A DNA stretch of 64,000 bases from Candidatus Promineifilum breve (GCF_900066015.1 NZ_LN890655.1:3822726-3886725), one strand, 5' to 3'; numbered from the stretch's first letter, positions 14,794-23,903 are shown. Numbers and translations are program-made. Notes: generated by a model from the letters alone, not told the origin.

Positions 14794-16584
14794 TTAGCCT
14801 CGCTCAATGACCTGTAAGGTGACGGTGTCGCCCACGCGCCGCAGGGCCACCCGGTCGCCGTGGCGGATGAAGCGGGTGGGGTCGGTATCGAAGCTGCAGG
14901 CATAGGGGATGCCTTCCAGCGAGCAGGCGGGCGCGGTTTGTTGATCGATCTCGCTATTCACCACGGCGATGGGGCCGACGCCGCGATAATACAACTCCAG
15001 CACCACGTAGGGGGCCACGCTGGAGCCGGTGCCGCGGGGGAAGATGGCGATCTTGCCGGCCAGACTTTGGCCGTCGGCCGGGTGGCCCTCTTCCTCAATG
15101 ACGCCGGTCTGCCGGTTGACATAACCCAGGAAAGTGATCGGCGTGTCGGTGACGAACGCCTCGCCGATGATCTCGTAGTCAGCCTGCGACGGCAGGCCGC
15201 GGCCCAGGGCGGTTGTGACGGCCGCCGGTTCATCGGCCGGTTTGGTTGGCGCGGGTTGGGCCGGCTTGGGGGCCGGGGAGGCCGGGTGGATGTTCGGAGC
15301 AACCGGTGGGTGCGCTTGCTCGTTCAAAACCTGCTCGCCCGCCGCCAGGGCAATACAATCGGCCAGACGCATGACCGAGGTGGGAATGCCGTTCAGGCCG
15401 GACTTGATGTAATGTTCAGCCTTCATCGAGTTGGTCAGGATGTGGCTGACCCAGCTTTGGTCATAGGGCACCACTTCGGGGCAGGTGTTCTCCAGCAGCA
15501 GCGCTCCACTGCCGGTGATGGCCGCGGCCAGGCCGGTCTTCTCGGCGATGGCCTTCGACGTGGCCGAGGTGAACACCCACAGCGGCGGCGGTTGGCCGGG
15601 GGCGGCCGGGTCGGCCCCCACCTGGCGGCCGCGCAACAGGGCGGCGATGGCCCGCAATTCGCCGATGGAGGCCTGCGGGCAGCCGAGGACGATCAGGGAG
15701 ATGGGCGCGGCCGGGTGCAGCTCGGCGTAGCGCCCGGCCAGTTCGTCCGGCCCGAACGTCAACTGATCCTGAACGTCGGTTGGGAGCGCCTCAGCGGTGT
15801 CCACCAGATAGAGCAGGGGGCAGCCATAGTTGGCCGCCGCCGCGCTCAGGGCCTTGCGCTGCTCGTGGGTCAAGTCGGCCGGCAAGCCAGTGATGGCCGG
15901 GATGGGGCCATAGGGCATGCGCCAGCCGGGGCGGCGCTGCTTGCCGATCCAGTCGCCCAGGAGGGAAAAGTCGGTGGGGTCGGCGAGCGGCGCGGTGACG
16001 GTGACGGCCAGATTCGGCCGGCGCGCCGCCTCATCGAGCAGGCCGTAGTCGGGCGCGTAGCCGGTCAGGGCGCAGGCCAGCGCCGACAGCCCCGATTCGC
16101 GGTTGGTGCGCAAATCGCAATAGGAGTTGGCGAAACAGATGGCGTTCGATTCGGCCCAGGCGGCGGCCACACCGGGCTGGAGCGCGGGCAAGACATCATC
16201 CCACTCGTAGGGCACGCAGGATTGGATGGCCCGCACGCCCAGGCGGACGTAGGCGGCGACGATCTGGCGATGGTGATCCAGAAAATCGGGCACGGCGATG
16301 CGCATGGCCGGAAATTGGGCCTCGTCGCAGCCGGCGGCGTTGAGGGTGGTGGGCACGGCCACGCCCGCGCCGGGGTCTTCGGCCAGCCGGGCCAGGAACA
16401 GCCGCAAACCCAGCCCGCCGGTCAGCGGCGACACGCCCGACAGGTGGGCGCTGCCGATGGGCGTCAGGCGCTCGGCCCCGGCCATGGCCGCCAGGTCGAG
16501 CAGCAGGCGCATACCCATCTGCCGGGCGCGGCCTTGCTCGCCGGCCAGCATCGCGCGTTGGTCTTCGTTTAGCGTCATTGTCAT
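14794..16584 (-). CDS. Fused aconitase X (candidate phosphomevalonate dehydratase or related dehydratase)
   Basis: 596 residues. Residues 1-420 are the AcnX catalytic domain with AWAESNAICFANSYCDLRTN, VLGCPQASIGEL and LLLENTCPEVVPYD; these Cys-containing motifs are where the family holds its iron-sulfur cluster. A Pro/Ala linker (about 421-458) leads to the swivel domain 459-596 (TGVIEEEGHPADGQSLAGKI and FPRGTGSSVAPYV, with the expected active-site Ser). In archaea the two parts are separate subunits of mevalonate-5-phosphate dehydratase; bacterial fused AcnX includes hydroxyproline dehydratases. The adjacent UbiD-family gene (5-base gap) favours the mevalonate assignment, but it is not proven. 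Confidence 0.8.
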   Translation of the reverse strand: MTMTLNEDQRAMLAGEQGRARQMGMRLLLDLAAMAGAERLTPIGSAHLSGVSPLTGGLGLRLFLARLAEDPGAGVAVPTTLNAAGCDEAQFPAMRIAVPDFLDHHRQIVAAYVRLGVRAIQSCVPYEWDDVLPALQPGVAAAWAESNAICFANSYCDLRTNRESGLSALACALTGYAPDYGLLDEAARRPNLAVTVTAPLADPTDFSLLGDWIGKQRRPGWRMPYGPIPAITGLPADLTHEQRKALSAAAANYGCPLLYLVDTAEALPTDVQDQLTFGPDELAGRYAELHPAAPISLIVLGCPQASIGELRAIAALLRGRQVGADPAAPGQPPPLWVFTSATSKAIAEKTGLAAAITGSGALLLENTCPEVVPYDQSWVSHILTNSMKAEHYIKSGLNGIPTSVMRLADCIALAAGEQVLNEQAHPPVAPNIHPASPAPKPAQPAPTKPADEPAAVTTALGRGLPSQADYEIIGEAFVTDTPITFLGYVNRQTGVIEEEGHPADGQSLAGKIAIFPRGTGSSVAPYVVLELYYRGVGPIAVVNSEIDQQTAPACSLEGIPYACSFDTDPTRFIRHGDRVALRRVGDTVTLQVIERG

Positions 16585-16589
16585 GGTGA

Positions 16590-17900
16590 TTAGAGATAGC
16601 GGCTCAGGTCAACCCGGCCATATTCGCCGCGCTCATATTTGGCGCGGTCGGCATCCCAGGGGATGGTGCAATCCAGCCCCATCTTGGCCGTCAGGCTCTT
16701 GCGGCCGGGGACGTGGCTGCCCGACGGGTCGAGCGAACTGCCGGGTTGATTCGCATAGACATATAGGTCACGGTCGGCCTGGAAGCGGGTTGCCAGCGCC
16801 CACTCCACCTGGGCCGGGTCGTAGATGTCCACGTCGCTATCGACGACCCAGACGTGTTTGAGCGAGCCATGGCCGCGAAAGGCGGCTTCGATGGCGCGGC
16901 GGCCGTCGTCCGGCCCCTGCTTATCGATTTGTACCACGGCGTGGAGCCAGGACGTGCCGCCGGGGGTGATGTTGACCCCGGTGCAGCGCGTGACCTCGTT
17001 GACGGCGTTGAAGATGGTCGGCTCCTTGGGCATGCCCATCAGCAGCTTGTGCTCCAGACCGCCGGGCAGCAGGACGTGGAAGATGGGGTCGCGGCGGTGG
17101 GTCATCAGGTCGATCTCGATGATCGGCTGCATCCGGGTGATGTCCATCGTCTCGGTCAGGTCCATGAACGGCCCTTCGCTGTAGAATTGTTGGGTGATGC
17201 GCCCCTCTAACACGATCTCGGCTTCGGCCGGGACGTAGAGGTCATTGGTGAGGCACTTCACCAGCGGGGTGGGGGACAACGCTTGGGCCACGGCCAGTTC
17301 ATCGACGCCGGGCGACGGCGACATGGAGGCCGCCAGATGGACGCCCAGCGACACGCCGATGCAGATCGCCACCGGCAGATCGCCGGGCGTCTTCTGCATG
17401 GCGTTGTACGTGCCGCGATTCTCCACGATGCGGGCGGCGAAGCGCTTGCCGTCCAGCCGCAACAGGCGGTGGTAGCACATATTGCGCCCCAACTCAGGAT
17501 CGTTGATGATGACCACATTGCTGGCGATGTAGTGCCCGCCGTCCTGGGGCAGGTGGAGCAGGATGGGCAGTTGGTTGAGATCGACAGCCTCGACGACGAC
17601 TTCCTGGCAGGGCGCGCTGTCCACGACCGGCGGTGTCACCGGGTTGGCGACGGCCCGCGACAGGTGATGGAGCAGGTCGGGCACGGGGACGCCCAGATCC
17701 ATGCTGAAATTGCGGCGGTCGGCGCAGACCCCGGCGCAGAGACGCCAGCCGGGGTAATCCTGGATATGGTTAAACAGCACCGGCCGCCCGTCCAGCGCGT
17801 GGGCGACGTTGGCTGCCTCGTAAGTCGTATGGACGGGGGTGTCGATGACGATCAGATCGCCGCGCTGGGCGGCCATGTCGATGAAGCGGCGAAAACTCAT
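16590..17900 (-). CDS. UbiD-family decarboxylase (candidate anhydromevalonate phosphate decarboxylase)
   Basis: 436 residues from ATG at 17900, chosen for the AGAGGAAAGAG ribosome site. UbiD family stretches: YIASNVVIINDPELGRNMCYHRL, MQKTPGDLPVAICIG, ITQQFYSEGPFMDLTETMD and FRGHGSLKHVWVVDSDVDIYD. Such enzymes need prenylated FMN. Together with aconitase X they make trans-anhydromevalonate phosphate and decarboxylate it to isopentenyl phosphate in the archaeal mevalonate route. A TATAAT-like -10 lies at 17926-17931. It could also be an aromatic-acid decarboxylase, but the AcnX partner makes this less likely. Confidence 0.8.
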   Translation of the reverse strand: MSFRRFIDMAAQRGDLIVIDTPVHTTYEAANVAHALDGRPVLFNHIQDYPGWRLCAGVCADRRNFSMDLGVPVPDLLHHLSRAVANPVTPPVVDSAPCQEVVVEAVDLNQLPILLHLPQDGGHYIASNVVIINDPELGRNMCYHRLLRLDGKRFAARIVENRGTYNAMQKTPGDLPVAICIGVSLGVHLAASMSPSPGVDELAVAQALSPTPLVKCLTNDLYVPAEAEIVLEGRITQQFYSEGPFMDLTETMDITRMQPIIEIDLMTHRRDPIFHVLLPGGLEHKLLMGMPKEPTIFNAVNEVTRCTGVNITPGGTSWLHAVVQIDKQGPDDGRRAIEAAFRGHGSLKHVWVVDSDVDIYDPAQVEWALATRFQADRDLYVYANQPGSSLDPSGSHVPGRKSLTAKMGLDCTIPWDADRAKYERGEYGRVDLSRYL

Positions 17901-17971
17901 GTCTCTCTTTCCTCTCGCACGAACCATTATAGCCCAGTGCGCGGGTGGGGGCGATTGGAACGATTCTTATT

Positions 17972-18053
17972 GACACAGAGAACACAGAGAAGTCACAGAG
18001 ATAGGAGTCAGGCTCCTCTGTGTTCTCTATGACTTCTCCGTGGTCTCTGTGTC
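17972..18053. repeat. Dispersed CACAGAG-type inverted repeat
   Basis: Arms 17972-18001 and 18024-18053 are complementary over 30 bases with about three mismatches (CACAGAGAACACAGAGAAG / CTTCTCCGTGGTCTCTGTG). The same sequence family recurs at 46248-46336 and as a single arm at about 43204-43236. It lies between divergent genes. Confidence 0.85.
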
Positions 18054-18151
18054 GGCTTTTGACAACTGAAGAGGTGTATGGGTTTCTCTTTTGCGGGAAC
18101 CATTATAATAAAGCGACAAATGAATTATCTGGAACGAGTAGAGAGGTGGGC

Positions 18152-18574
18152 ATGAACGATCGGGCAATCGCGCGCTGGGGCATCTTGATCCTGTTACTCT
18201 CATCACTGGCCTGCAATGCTTTTGCCGGCCGCGTCGATACGTTGCCGCCGCCGCCGGCCAACCCGACGCCGACCGCGACCAGCGCCGCCCCGACGCCGCT
18301 GCCGGGCCTGGCCCCCACCGCCACGCTGCCGGGCGAGATCGCGCCGGAAGCGGCCGAGGGCACGGTGCGCATCCTCGTCGATCTGAATATCCGCTCCGGG
18401 CCGGGGGTCAGTTATGACCGGGTGGGCTTTTTGCTGAAGGGCGACCGGGCGCAGGTCGTGGGGCGCGATCCGATCGGCGGCTGGTGGCAAATCGCCTGCC
18501 CGCCGGCGGTGGAGGGCCGGTCGTGCTGGGTTTCCGGCGGCTCGCAATTCACCTTGCTGGAGAGCGCCGAATAG
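18152..18574 (+). CDS. SH3-domain lipoprotein
   Basis: About 140 residues. Signal sequence with lipobox SSLAC (Cys21), then a Pro/Thr linker (residues about 30-65), then one bacterial SH3 domain with RILVDLNIRSGPGVSYDRVG and WWQIACPPAVEGRSCWVSG. It is likely anchored on the outer face of the membrane and may bind peptidoglycan or another protein. I chose the ATG at 18152 because the lipoprotein signal begins there; the upstream in-frame stretch lies in the repeat region. Confidence 0.75.
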   Translation: MNDRAIARWGILILLLSSLACNAFAGRVDTLPPPPANPTPTATSAAPTPLPGLAPTATLPGEIAPEAAEGTVRILVDLNIRSGPGVSYDRVGFLLKGDRAQVVGRDPIGGWWQIACPPAVEGRSCWVSGGSQFTLLESAE

Positions 18575-18590
18575 GCCGGCTAAAAAGGAT

Positions 18591-18620
18591 GCTCCCCCTG
18601 TCCTGCGAAACAGGGGGAGC
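18591..18620. terminator. Hairpin between convergent genes
   Basis: GCTCCCCCTGT and ACAGGGGGAGC pair over 11 bases around an 8-base loop. It stands between the convergent lipoprotein and ftsZ genes and may stop transcription from both sides, although no clear T-run follows. Confidence 0.5.
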
Positions 18621-18691
18621 TGCAGAGGGGGGATGTAGCCTGCGAGCAAGCGTTGGAATCATCCGGGCGCACCCGGATGGTCGGTAAGCGA

Positions 18692-19828
18692 TTATTTGCG
18701 GCGCAAGAAGGCCGGCACGTCGAGATTGCCGGGGGCGAAGCGCGGGATGAGTTCAGCCGGGGCCGGCTCCACAATGCGCTCCGGCGGCCGTGGCATCGGT
18801 TCGGGCGGGCGCGCCTGACGGGCGGCGGTCTCGAACAGGCCGGTGTCGTTGTGTTGCAGCATCTGGCGGCGCACGTTGGTCTGGTCGAAGCGGGTGGCGA
18901 TGACCGTGATGCGGATTTCGTCGCCCATGGTCTCGTCAATCACCGCGCCGAAGATGACGTTGGCGTCGGGGTGGGTCGTCTCGCGGATGACTTCGGCCGC
19001 CTGATTGACCTCATAGAGGCTGAGCGTCGCCCCGCCGGTGATGTTGAACAATACGCCCTGCGCGCCGTCGATGGTCACGTCCAACAGACGCGAACTGATG
19101 GCCTGCTCGGCGGCGATGCGCGCCCGGTCTTCGCCGGTGCCGCGCCCCACGGCCATCAGTGCCGCGCCGCCCTGGCTCATAATCGTCTTCACGTCGGCGA
19201 AGTCGAGGTTGATTAGGCCGGGCACGGTGATAAGTTCGGTGATGCCCTGAATGCCCTGCCGCAGCACGTCGTCGGCCAACTGGAAGGATTCATAGAGCGG
19301 CATGCGCTTGTTGGTGATGTCCAGCAGCCGGTCATTGGGAATGACGATCAGCGTATCGACGTGTTGCTGGAGCTGCTCGATGCCGCGCTCGGCCGATAGC
19401 GCCCGCTTGCTCCCTTCGAAGTGGAAGGGGCGGGTAACGACGCCAATGGTCAGCGCGCCGATCTCGCGGGCGGCGCGGGCCACCACCGGGGCGGCCCCGG
19501 TGCCCGTGCCGCCGCCCATGCCGGCGGTGACGAACACCATATCCGCGCCTTGGAGGACGGCCTGAATCTCGTTGATCGATTCACCGGCCGCTTTTTCGCC
19601 CTGATCGGGGAACCCTCCCGCGCCCAGGCCTCTGGTCAGTTTGTCGCCGATGCGCACGCGAACCGGTGCATCAGAAAGGGAGAGAGCCTGGTTGTCTGTG
19701 TTGACGGCGATAAAATCGACGCCCTTGACACCTTCGGCGATCATGCGGTTGACCGCATTACTGCCTGCTCCTCCGACTCCGATAACACGGATGCTGGCGG
19801 CACAATCCGTATTCGTTCTTGATTGCAT
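18692..19828 (-). CDS. ftsZ: Cell division protein FtsZ
   Basis: 378 residues from ATG 19828. The tubulin-like GTPase that forms the division ring. It contains [16 protein letters not shown], the GTP-binding signature [31 protein letters not shown], the synergy loop [11 protein letters not shown] and the C-terminal end DVPAFLRRK, which in the family binds FtsA, SepF or ZipA. The linker (about 325-365) is Pro-rich. It is preceded on the same strand by a small HTH gene. No ftsA or ftsQ is next to it. Confidence 0.97.
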   Translation of the reverse strand: MQSRTNTDCAASIRVIGVGGAGSNAVNRMIAEGVKGVDFIAVNTDNQALSLSDAPVRVRIGDKLTRGLGAGGFPDQGEKAAGESINEIQAVLQGADMVFVTAGMGGGTGTGAAPVVARAAREIGALTIGVVTRPFHFEGSKRALSAERGIEQLQQHVDTLIVIPNDRLLDITNKRMPLYESFQLADDVLRQGIQGITELITVPGLINLDFADVKTIMSQGGAALMAVGRGTGEDRARIAAEQAISSRLLDVTIDGAQGVLFNITGGATLSLYEVNQAAEVIRETTHPDANVIFGAVIDETMGDEIRITVIATRFDQTNVRRQMLQHNDTGLFETAARQARPPEPMPRPPERIVEPAPAELIPRFAPGNLDVPAFLRRK

Positions 19829-19890
19829 CCTCTTTTCCCTTCTTCCCTGACGAGCAAAGAGCAATGGATACCTACAAATGCACAGGTCAG

Positions 19891-20103
19891 CTAGAACAGT
19901 GTGGCCTTGTTCCCCGGTCGTCCGTCATAGCCGCTGGCAAATTGCTCCAGGACTGATTTCTCGACCAACCACTTGTTCCCGAATTTGATTGCCGGAAGCT
20001 TGCCGTCGCGGATAAGTCGACGAACCGACTCCGGGTGAATCCCTAACCTCTTGCTGACCTGATCGACATCGGCATAGTTTTCCAATAAAGTCTCTTTGCT
20101 CAT
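19891..20103 (-). CDS. Small MerR/excisionase-type HTH protein
   Basis: 70 residues from ATG 20103. [23 protein letters not shown] is a clear helix-turn-helix, followed by the wing [21 protein letters not shown]. The fold is shared by excisionases, BldC-like regulators and plasmid proteins. Being just upstream of ftsZ in the same direction it could be a developmental or cell-division regulator, but the 62-base gap gives no direct proof. The 200 bases before it (20104-20303) hold only AT-rich sequence with possible promoters. Confidence 0.7.
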   Translation of the reverse strand: MSKETLLENYADVDQVSKRLGIHPESVRRLIRDGKLPAIKFGNKWLVEKSVLEQFASGYDGRPGNKATLF

Positions 20104-20303
20104 AATGAAACCCCCGCTGACGATTAGCGGCCTGTCTTCCCACAAGCCGCTCGGCCAAAAGCTGAATATGTCATGCGGGATAATACAACATATTGCAACA
20201 ATACAACAGTTAGAACCCTAAGTCAATAGTACCATTCCACCGGAACAATGTTTTTACATTGACCCCGGTTTATTTTTAGGTTGGGAGGATTGACGGCGAA
20301 GGC

Positions 20304-21533
20304 TCAGTCCAGTAGGAGGCCGCAGATGGAAACCAGCGAGGTGTCGGTCGGGTCGGCCGGGCATTGGTCATAGGCGACCTGCCGGCCGCCACTCGTTTCC
20401 AGAAAGCGCAGCATCAGATAGAGGGGGGAAAAGCCGCAGATGCGATTGCGATCGCCCACGTTCCAGATTTGGCGGTAGTAATCGGCGGCATCGCCGCGCA
20501 GCGCGGCGGCCATCAGCTGCTGGTCGTGGTCGGCCAGCCGGGCGCGCCGCTTCTCGTCCATGGCGAACGAATCGCCGAAGGCCGGGCCGACGTGGGCCAG
20601 ATCGACCGAGGCCACGGCCAGCACGCGCCGGCCGCGGGTCGCTTCGCGCAGGGCGGCCAGAAATCGTACGAAGGGGGGATGGTCGGCCGGGTGCGCCCCG
20701 TTATGCAGGAAATGGTGGAACGAGCCGATCAGGATGGGGATCATCGGGCAGGGGGCGCGGCCGGCCTGGTGGAAGGTGTGGTGGAGCCAGACGGCCGACA
20801 GCTCGACCGAGTGCTCATTGCGGTGGTTCAACTCTTCGGCATAAGCCGCCTCGGGGCCGATACTCTCGGCCAGCCGGTCGATGAGCGCCGGATCGTTGGG
20901 CAACACGCCGTAGGGGGTAGCGTAGGGTTGGCGCGTCAGGGTGATGCTGCCGGGGCGGCCGTTGTGATCGGTGCCGAAGATGAGCACGACGTCGGCTTGC
21001 AGTATACTCGGTGTGGCCCGCCGCCAGACGCGAGCATAGACCGGCCCGCCGCGCCCATAGTCGATGTGGGGCGAGACAACGCCGCGCCCGCGCCAAGGCT
21101 CGGCCTCGCTCTCGTCATCCTCCGCGCCATACTGCCGGAATAGTTCGGCCAAATCGTCCGGCGCGGCGGGATAGCTCAGATCGGCCAGAGCCGGCGGCCG
21201 GTATGGCTGGCGCCGATAGTCGTCAAGCAGGCGGCGGCGCTGCGCCTCAAAGCGTTCATTGATGAGTAGATAGGCCTTGTCCAGTTCGGCCAGGGCCTCG
21301 GTCACCACGGACAGGGGCACTTCCTCGCCCAGTTGCGCGGCCAGCTCGCTCTGGATTTCTTCCGGCGTGCGCGTGCCATCGCACAATAGCAGCATCTGGG
21401 CCAGGGCTTGGGGGAAGATCAGTTGCCGCTCGCCCAGTTGCCAGGGATCGCGCAGCAGCCACATCGGCCGGCCGTGATGGCTGACCGGCTGAAAGTCGAG
21501 GGAGCGCAGGTGGGGCTTGCTCACGGACGGCAT
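20304..21533 (-). CDS. MEMO-family protein (AmmeMemoRadiSam system protein B) with N-terminal PqqD-like domain
   Basis: 409 residues. Residues about 30-95 (QMLLLCDGTRTPEEIQSELA, VVTEALAELDKAYLL) look like a small PqqD-like wHTH domain. Residues about 145-409 are the MEMO domain, with the family motifs SPHIDYGRGGPVYA, GTDHNGRPG, NHRNEHSVELSAVWL and SVDLAHVGPAFGDSF. MEMO proteins resemble non-heme iron dioxygenases; in bacteria they occur with AMMECR1 and a radical SAM protein. Neither partner is adjacent here, so the role is uncertain. Confidence 0.82.
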   Translation of the reverse strand: MPSVSKPHLRSLDFQPVSHHGRPMWLLRDPWQLGERQLIFPQALAQMLLLCDGTRTPEEIQSELAAQLGEEVPLSVVTEALAELDKAYLLINERFEAQRRRLLDDYRRQPYRPPALADLSYPAAPDDLAELFRQYGAEDDESEAEPWRGRGVVSPHIDYGRGGPVYARVWRRATPSILQADVVLIFGTDHNGRPGSITLTRQPYATPYGVLPNDPALIDRLAESIGPEAAYAEELNHRNEHSVELSAVWLHHTFHQAGRAPCPMIPILIGSFHHFLHNGAHPADHPPFVRFLAALREATRGRRVLAVASVDLAHVGPAFGDSFAMDEKRRARLADHDQQLMAAALRGDAADYYRQIWNVGDRNRICGFSPLYLMLRFLETSGGRQVAYDQCPADPTDTSLVSICGLLLD

Positions 21534-21555
21534 TGGTTAGGGTGTGGCGCGTGGC

Positions 21556-22260
21556 TCAGGGGCAGACCGGGGCAAAGCCAAAGGGGCCGAGAACGACCTG
21601 GAACAACGGCCGCAACGCGCCGCAGTAGAGTATCTGGCCCTGTTCATAGGCATCCAGCACCAGGAACGTGCCGGCGCAGACGAGCAGCAAGGCGACCAGC
21701 AGCCCGCACCCCACCCACAGGCCACGGCCGCGCCGTGGCGGTTCGGTGGTGTAGCTGGGGGGCGGTGTATAGGCCGGGGCGGGCGGCGGCGAGCTTGGGC
21801 GGGCCGGGGCGGGGGCGGGACGGGCGGGCGCGGGGGCCGGGCGAACGGGCGACGCGGGGCGCGGCGCGGCCGGGGCTTCGGCCTGATAGACGACCGGCGC
21901 AATCTGTTCGGTGGGCTTATCGGCCAGGTTGACCGGCGTGGCCGGGGGAACAGGGGCCAGCGACATGAACCGCAGCCGCACCGTATCCCCCAGATCGATC
22001 GTGTCGCCGTCTTGCAGCAGCGTCAGATGGCTGATGCGCTGGCCGTTGACAAACGTGCCGTTGGTGCTGCCGATGTCTTCGGCGGCGAAGCCATCGGCGC
22101 GACGCACGATGCGCACGTGCCGGCGCGATACTTCGGGATCGGCCAGCACCAGATCATTACCGGCGCTACGGCCGATGGTCAATTGCTCGCTGGTCAGCGG
22201 CACCTGGGTCGAGGGAACCGGCCCGCGCTCCACGACCAGCAGCGCTTCATTTTCGTTCAT
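21556..22260 (-). CDS. FHA-domain membrane protein
   Basis: 234 residues. The N-terminal FHA domain (about 20-100) has the conserved GRS..NDL, SRRHVRI and GSTNGTFVNGQ residues that read phosphothreonine. A Pro/Ala-rich linker (about 115-185) leads to one membrane segment (LWVGCGLLVALLLVCAGTFLVL) and a short outside part. It could link kinase signalling to the envelope; the neighbours do not include a kinase. Confidence 0.85.
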   Translation of the reverse strand: MNENEALLVVERGPVPSTQVPLTSEQLTIGRSAGNDLVLADPEVSRRHVRIVRRADGFAAEDIGSTNGTFVNGQRISHLTLLQDGDTIDLGDTVRLRFMSLAPVPPATPVNLADKPTEQIAPVVYQAEAPAAPRPASPVRPAPAPARPAPAPARPSSPPPAPAYTPPPSYTTEPPRRGRGLWVGCGLLVALLLVCAGTFLVLDAYEQGQILYCGALRPLFQVVLGPFGFAPVCP

Positions 22261-22307
22261 CTTGGCCTATGATGATATACGCATCGATCTGATTGCGCGA
22301 ACGATTT

Positions 22308-23039
22308 TTAGGCGGCGTCGCCCAGCCGGCTACGACGGGCCTCGCTGACGATGGTCTGCCAGACGGCGCGCTTGATGTCCGGGTCGGCCGTGCTCAAATA
22401 GATGGTAATCCGCTTGGGCGGCGGCAAGTCGCTGTCGTTGCCGTCCTCGTAGATCTGGCCGAAGCGGGTGTACTCCGGCCCCCAACGGGCCAGGAAGGTG
22501 ACGGCCAGGCAATCGATGGGCTGCGGCCCGAAGAGCAGCCAGCCGGGCTGAACGTTTTGCAGGCTGCGGGCGCTGAAAAATTGATAGAGGTATTTGCCCG
22601 GTTTTTCCTCGACCATGATGACGTGCTCGCCGAGCGGCACGCGCCAATAGTCGGCCGGGCGCAAGAGCAAGACGTCTTCCCGGCCGCTGACGCTGAACAA
22701 GCCCGTGGCCTGGACGGTGACCTTTTGGTTGGGCGGCAGCGGCTCCAGATCGGCCGCTTCCAGCAGCGAAGACGCGACGGGCACAAAGCGATTGTAATTA
22801 TCACGCTTGGCCCGCCAGAGAGAGTAGTTGATCCAGATGATGAGGAGCACGAGGGCGATGAGTACCGGCCCCGGCCAACGCCGCAACCAGCCCCACAGCA
22901 AAAGCAGGATCGGCAGCCAGCGCACGAGCGCAACTAGTCGAATACCGAGGAAGGAGCGCCGGCTCAGGGCGAACATGAACGCATAAGCCCGGCTCAGATA
23001 ACGATAGTAGAGGCGCTGCGGCAGGGATAGACTCTCCAT
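22308..23039 (-). CDS. Membrane protein of unknown function
   Basis: 243 residues. Two membrane segments near the N-terminus (ALVRWLPILLLLWGWL, GPVLIALVLLIIWINYSLW) are followed by a soluble domain rich in beta strands (TVQATGLFSVSGREDVLLLRP, HVIMVEEKPGKYLYQFF). No family recognised. It is transcribed in the same direction as the FHA gene (48-base gap) and may be its partner. Confidence 0.6.
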   Translation of the reverse strand: MESLSLPQRLYYRYLSRAYAFMFALSRRSFLGIRLVALVRWLPILLLLWGWLRRWPGPVLIALVLLIIWINYSLWRAKRDNYNRFVPVASSLLEAADLEPLPPNQKVTVQATGLFSVSGREDVLLLRPADYWRVPLGEHVIMVEEKPGKYLYQFFSARSLQNVQPGWLLFGPQPIDCLAVTFLARWGPEYTRFGQIYEDGNDSDLPPPKRITIYLSTADPDIKRAVWQTIVSEARRSRLGDAA

Positions 23040-23096
23040 GGCCGAATTTTACGCGATTGTCGCCCCATTGTCACCGTATTGTCCCCAACTTCCTGG

Positions 23097-23813
23097 CTAA
23101 CCCTTGCGGGCCACGCCGACGAGATGAATCCGCCGTTCGGCCGGCAACTGGTCGTCAATGAGGGCCATCAGCCGGAAGGTGGCGGCGTTGACGGCCAGAT
23201 AAGACGGGTCGGCCACGCAGTCGAGCGCCTCCAGGCTCAGACCGGCGGCGACCGTCAAGCGGCGCACCGTTTGCGGCGTGTTGGCCCGGTAGGCGGTGGG
23301 GAATGTATCCCCCTCGGCCCGGCCATAGATGGCATCCACCAGACGCCCCTGCCAACGCCCCAACCGGCCGGCGGCGCGATTGGCCCAGCCGAGGGGGTGG
23401 CCGCCGTTGGGCGTGAGGAAGATGAACGCGCCGCCCGGCCGCAAAGCCCGCGCCACGGCGGCGAAGGTGCGCGCCGGCTCGCCGAGATGTTCCAGCAGCC
23501 AGGCGGCGGTGATCACGTCGAACGTCGCCTCGCCGAAGGGCAGCCCGTCGCTGAGGGCCACGGCCCGCGCCAGGCCGGGCAGACGATGCCCGCGCAACGA
23601 GGCGTAATCCGGGTCGATGCCGAACGTCCGCGCCGCGGGGTGGGGCAATTGCTCCACCAGCCCGCCCCGGCCGCAGCCCAGATCGAGCCAACGGCCATCC
23701 GGCGGCAGCGACGCCCGGACGGCCGCGGCGAAGACCTCCGTCGCCGGTCGCCAGCCGGGGTGCTCGGCCCGATACCGTTCGCGCCACTCATTTTGTCGAT
23801 CGAGGGACAACAT
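23097..23813 (-). CDS. Class I SAM-dependent methyltransferase
   Basis: 238 residues from ATG 23813. It has the SAM-binding motif WLDLGCGRGGLVEQL, then TFGIDPDYASL, FDVITAAWLLEHLGEP and LRPGGAFIFLTPN, the order of a Methyltransf_11 type enzyme. Substrate unknown. The start was chosen because the longer frame overlaps the divergent lipoprotein's upstream region. Confidence 0.85.
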   Translation of the reverse strand: MLSLDRQNEWRERYRAEHPGWRPATEVFAAAVRASLPPDGRWLDLGCGRGGLVEQLPHPAARTFGIDPDYASLRGHRLPGLARAVALSDGLPFGEATFDVITAAWLLEHLGEPARTFAAVARALRPGGAFIFLTPNGGHPLGWANRAAGRLGRWQGRLVDAIYGRAEGDTFPTAYRANTPQTVRRLTVAAGLSLEALDCVADPSYLAVNAATFRLMALIDDQLPAERRIHLVGVARKG

Positions 23814-23903
23814 ATGACTGATTGTACCGGCGTTCGTGAGAATCGACTGAAAATGGCCCATCGGTTCACGATAACGGCCGCGGCGCGAGTACAATCACGC
23901 CCC

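Noticed and set aside
14860-16572. A 570-residue rightward frame antisense to aconitase X
   Set aside because: Gly/Ala/Arg-rich shadow without family motifs, wholly covered by the AcnX gene.
18591-18680. Additional short palindrome ATCCGGGCGCACCCGGAT near 18660 taken as an operator
   Set aside because: Short, no recognised promoter next to it; lies in a convergent intergenic region.
23079-23903. N-terminal extension of the metallopeptidase lipoprotein from 23079
   Set aside because: The lipobox signal begins at 23904 and the extension overlaps the divergent methyltransferase.
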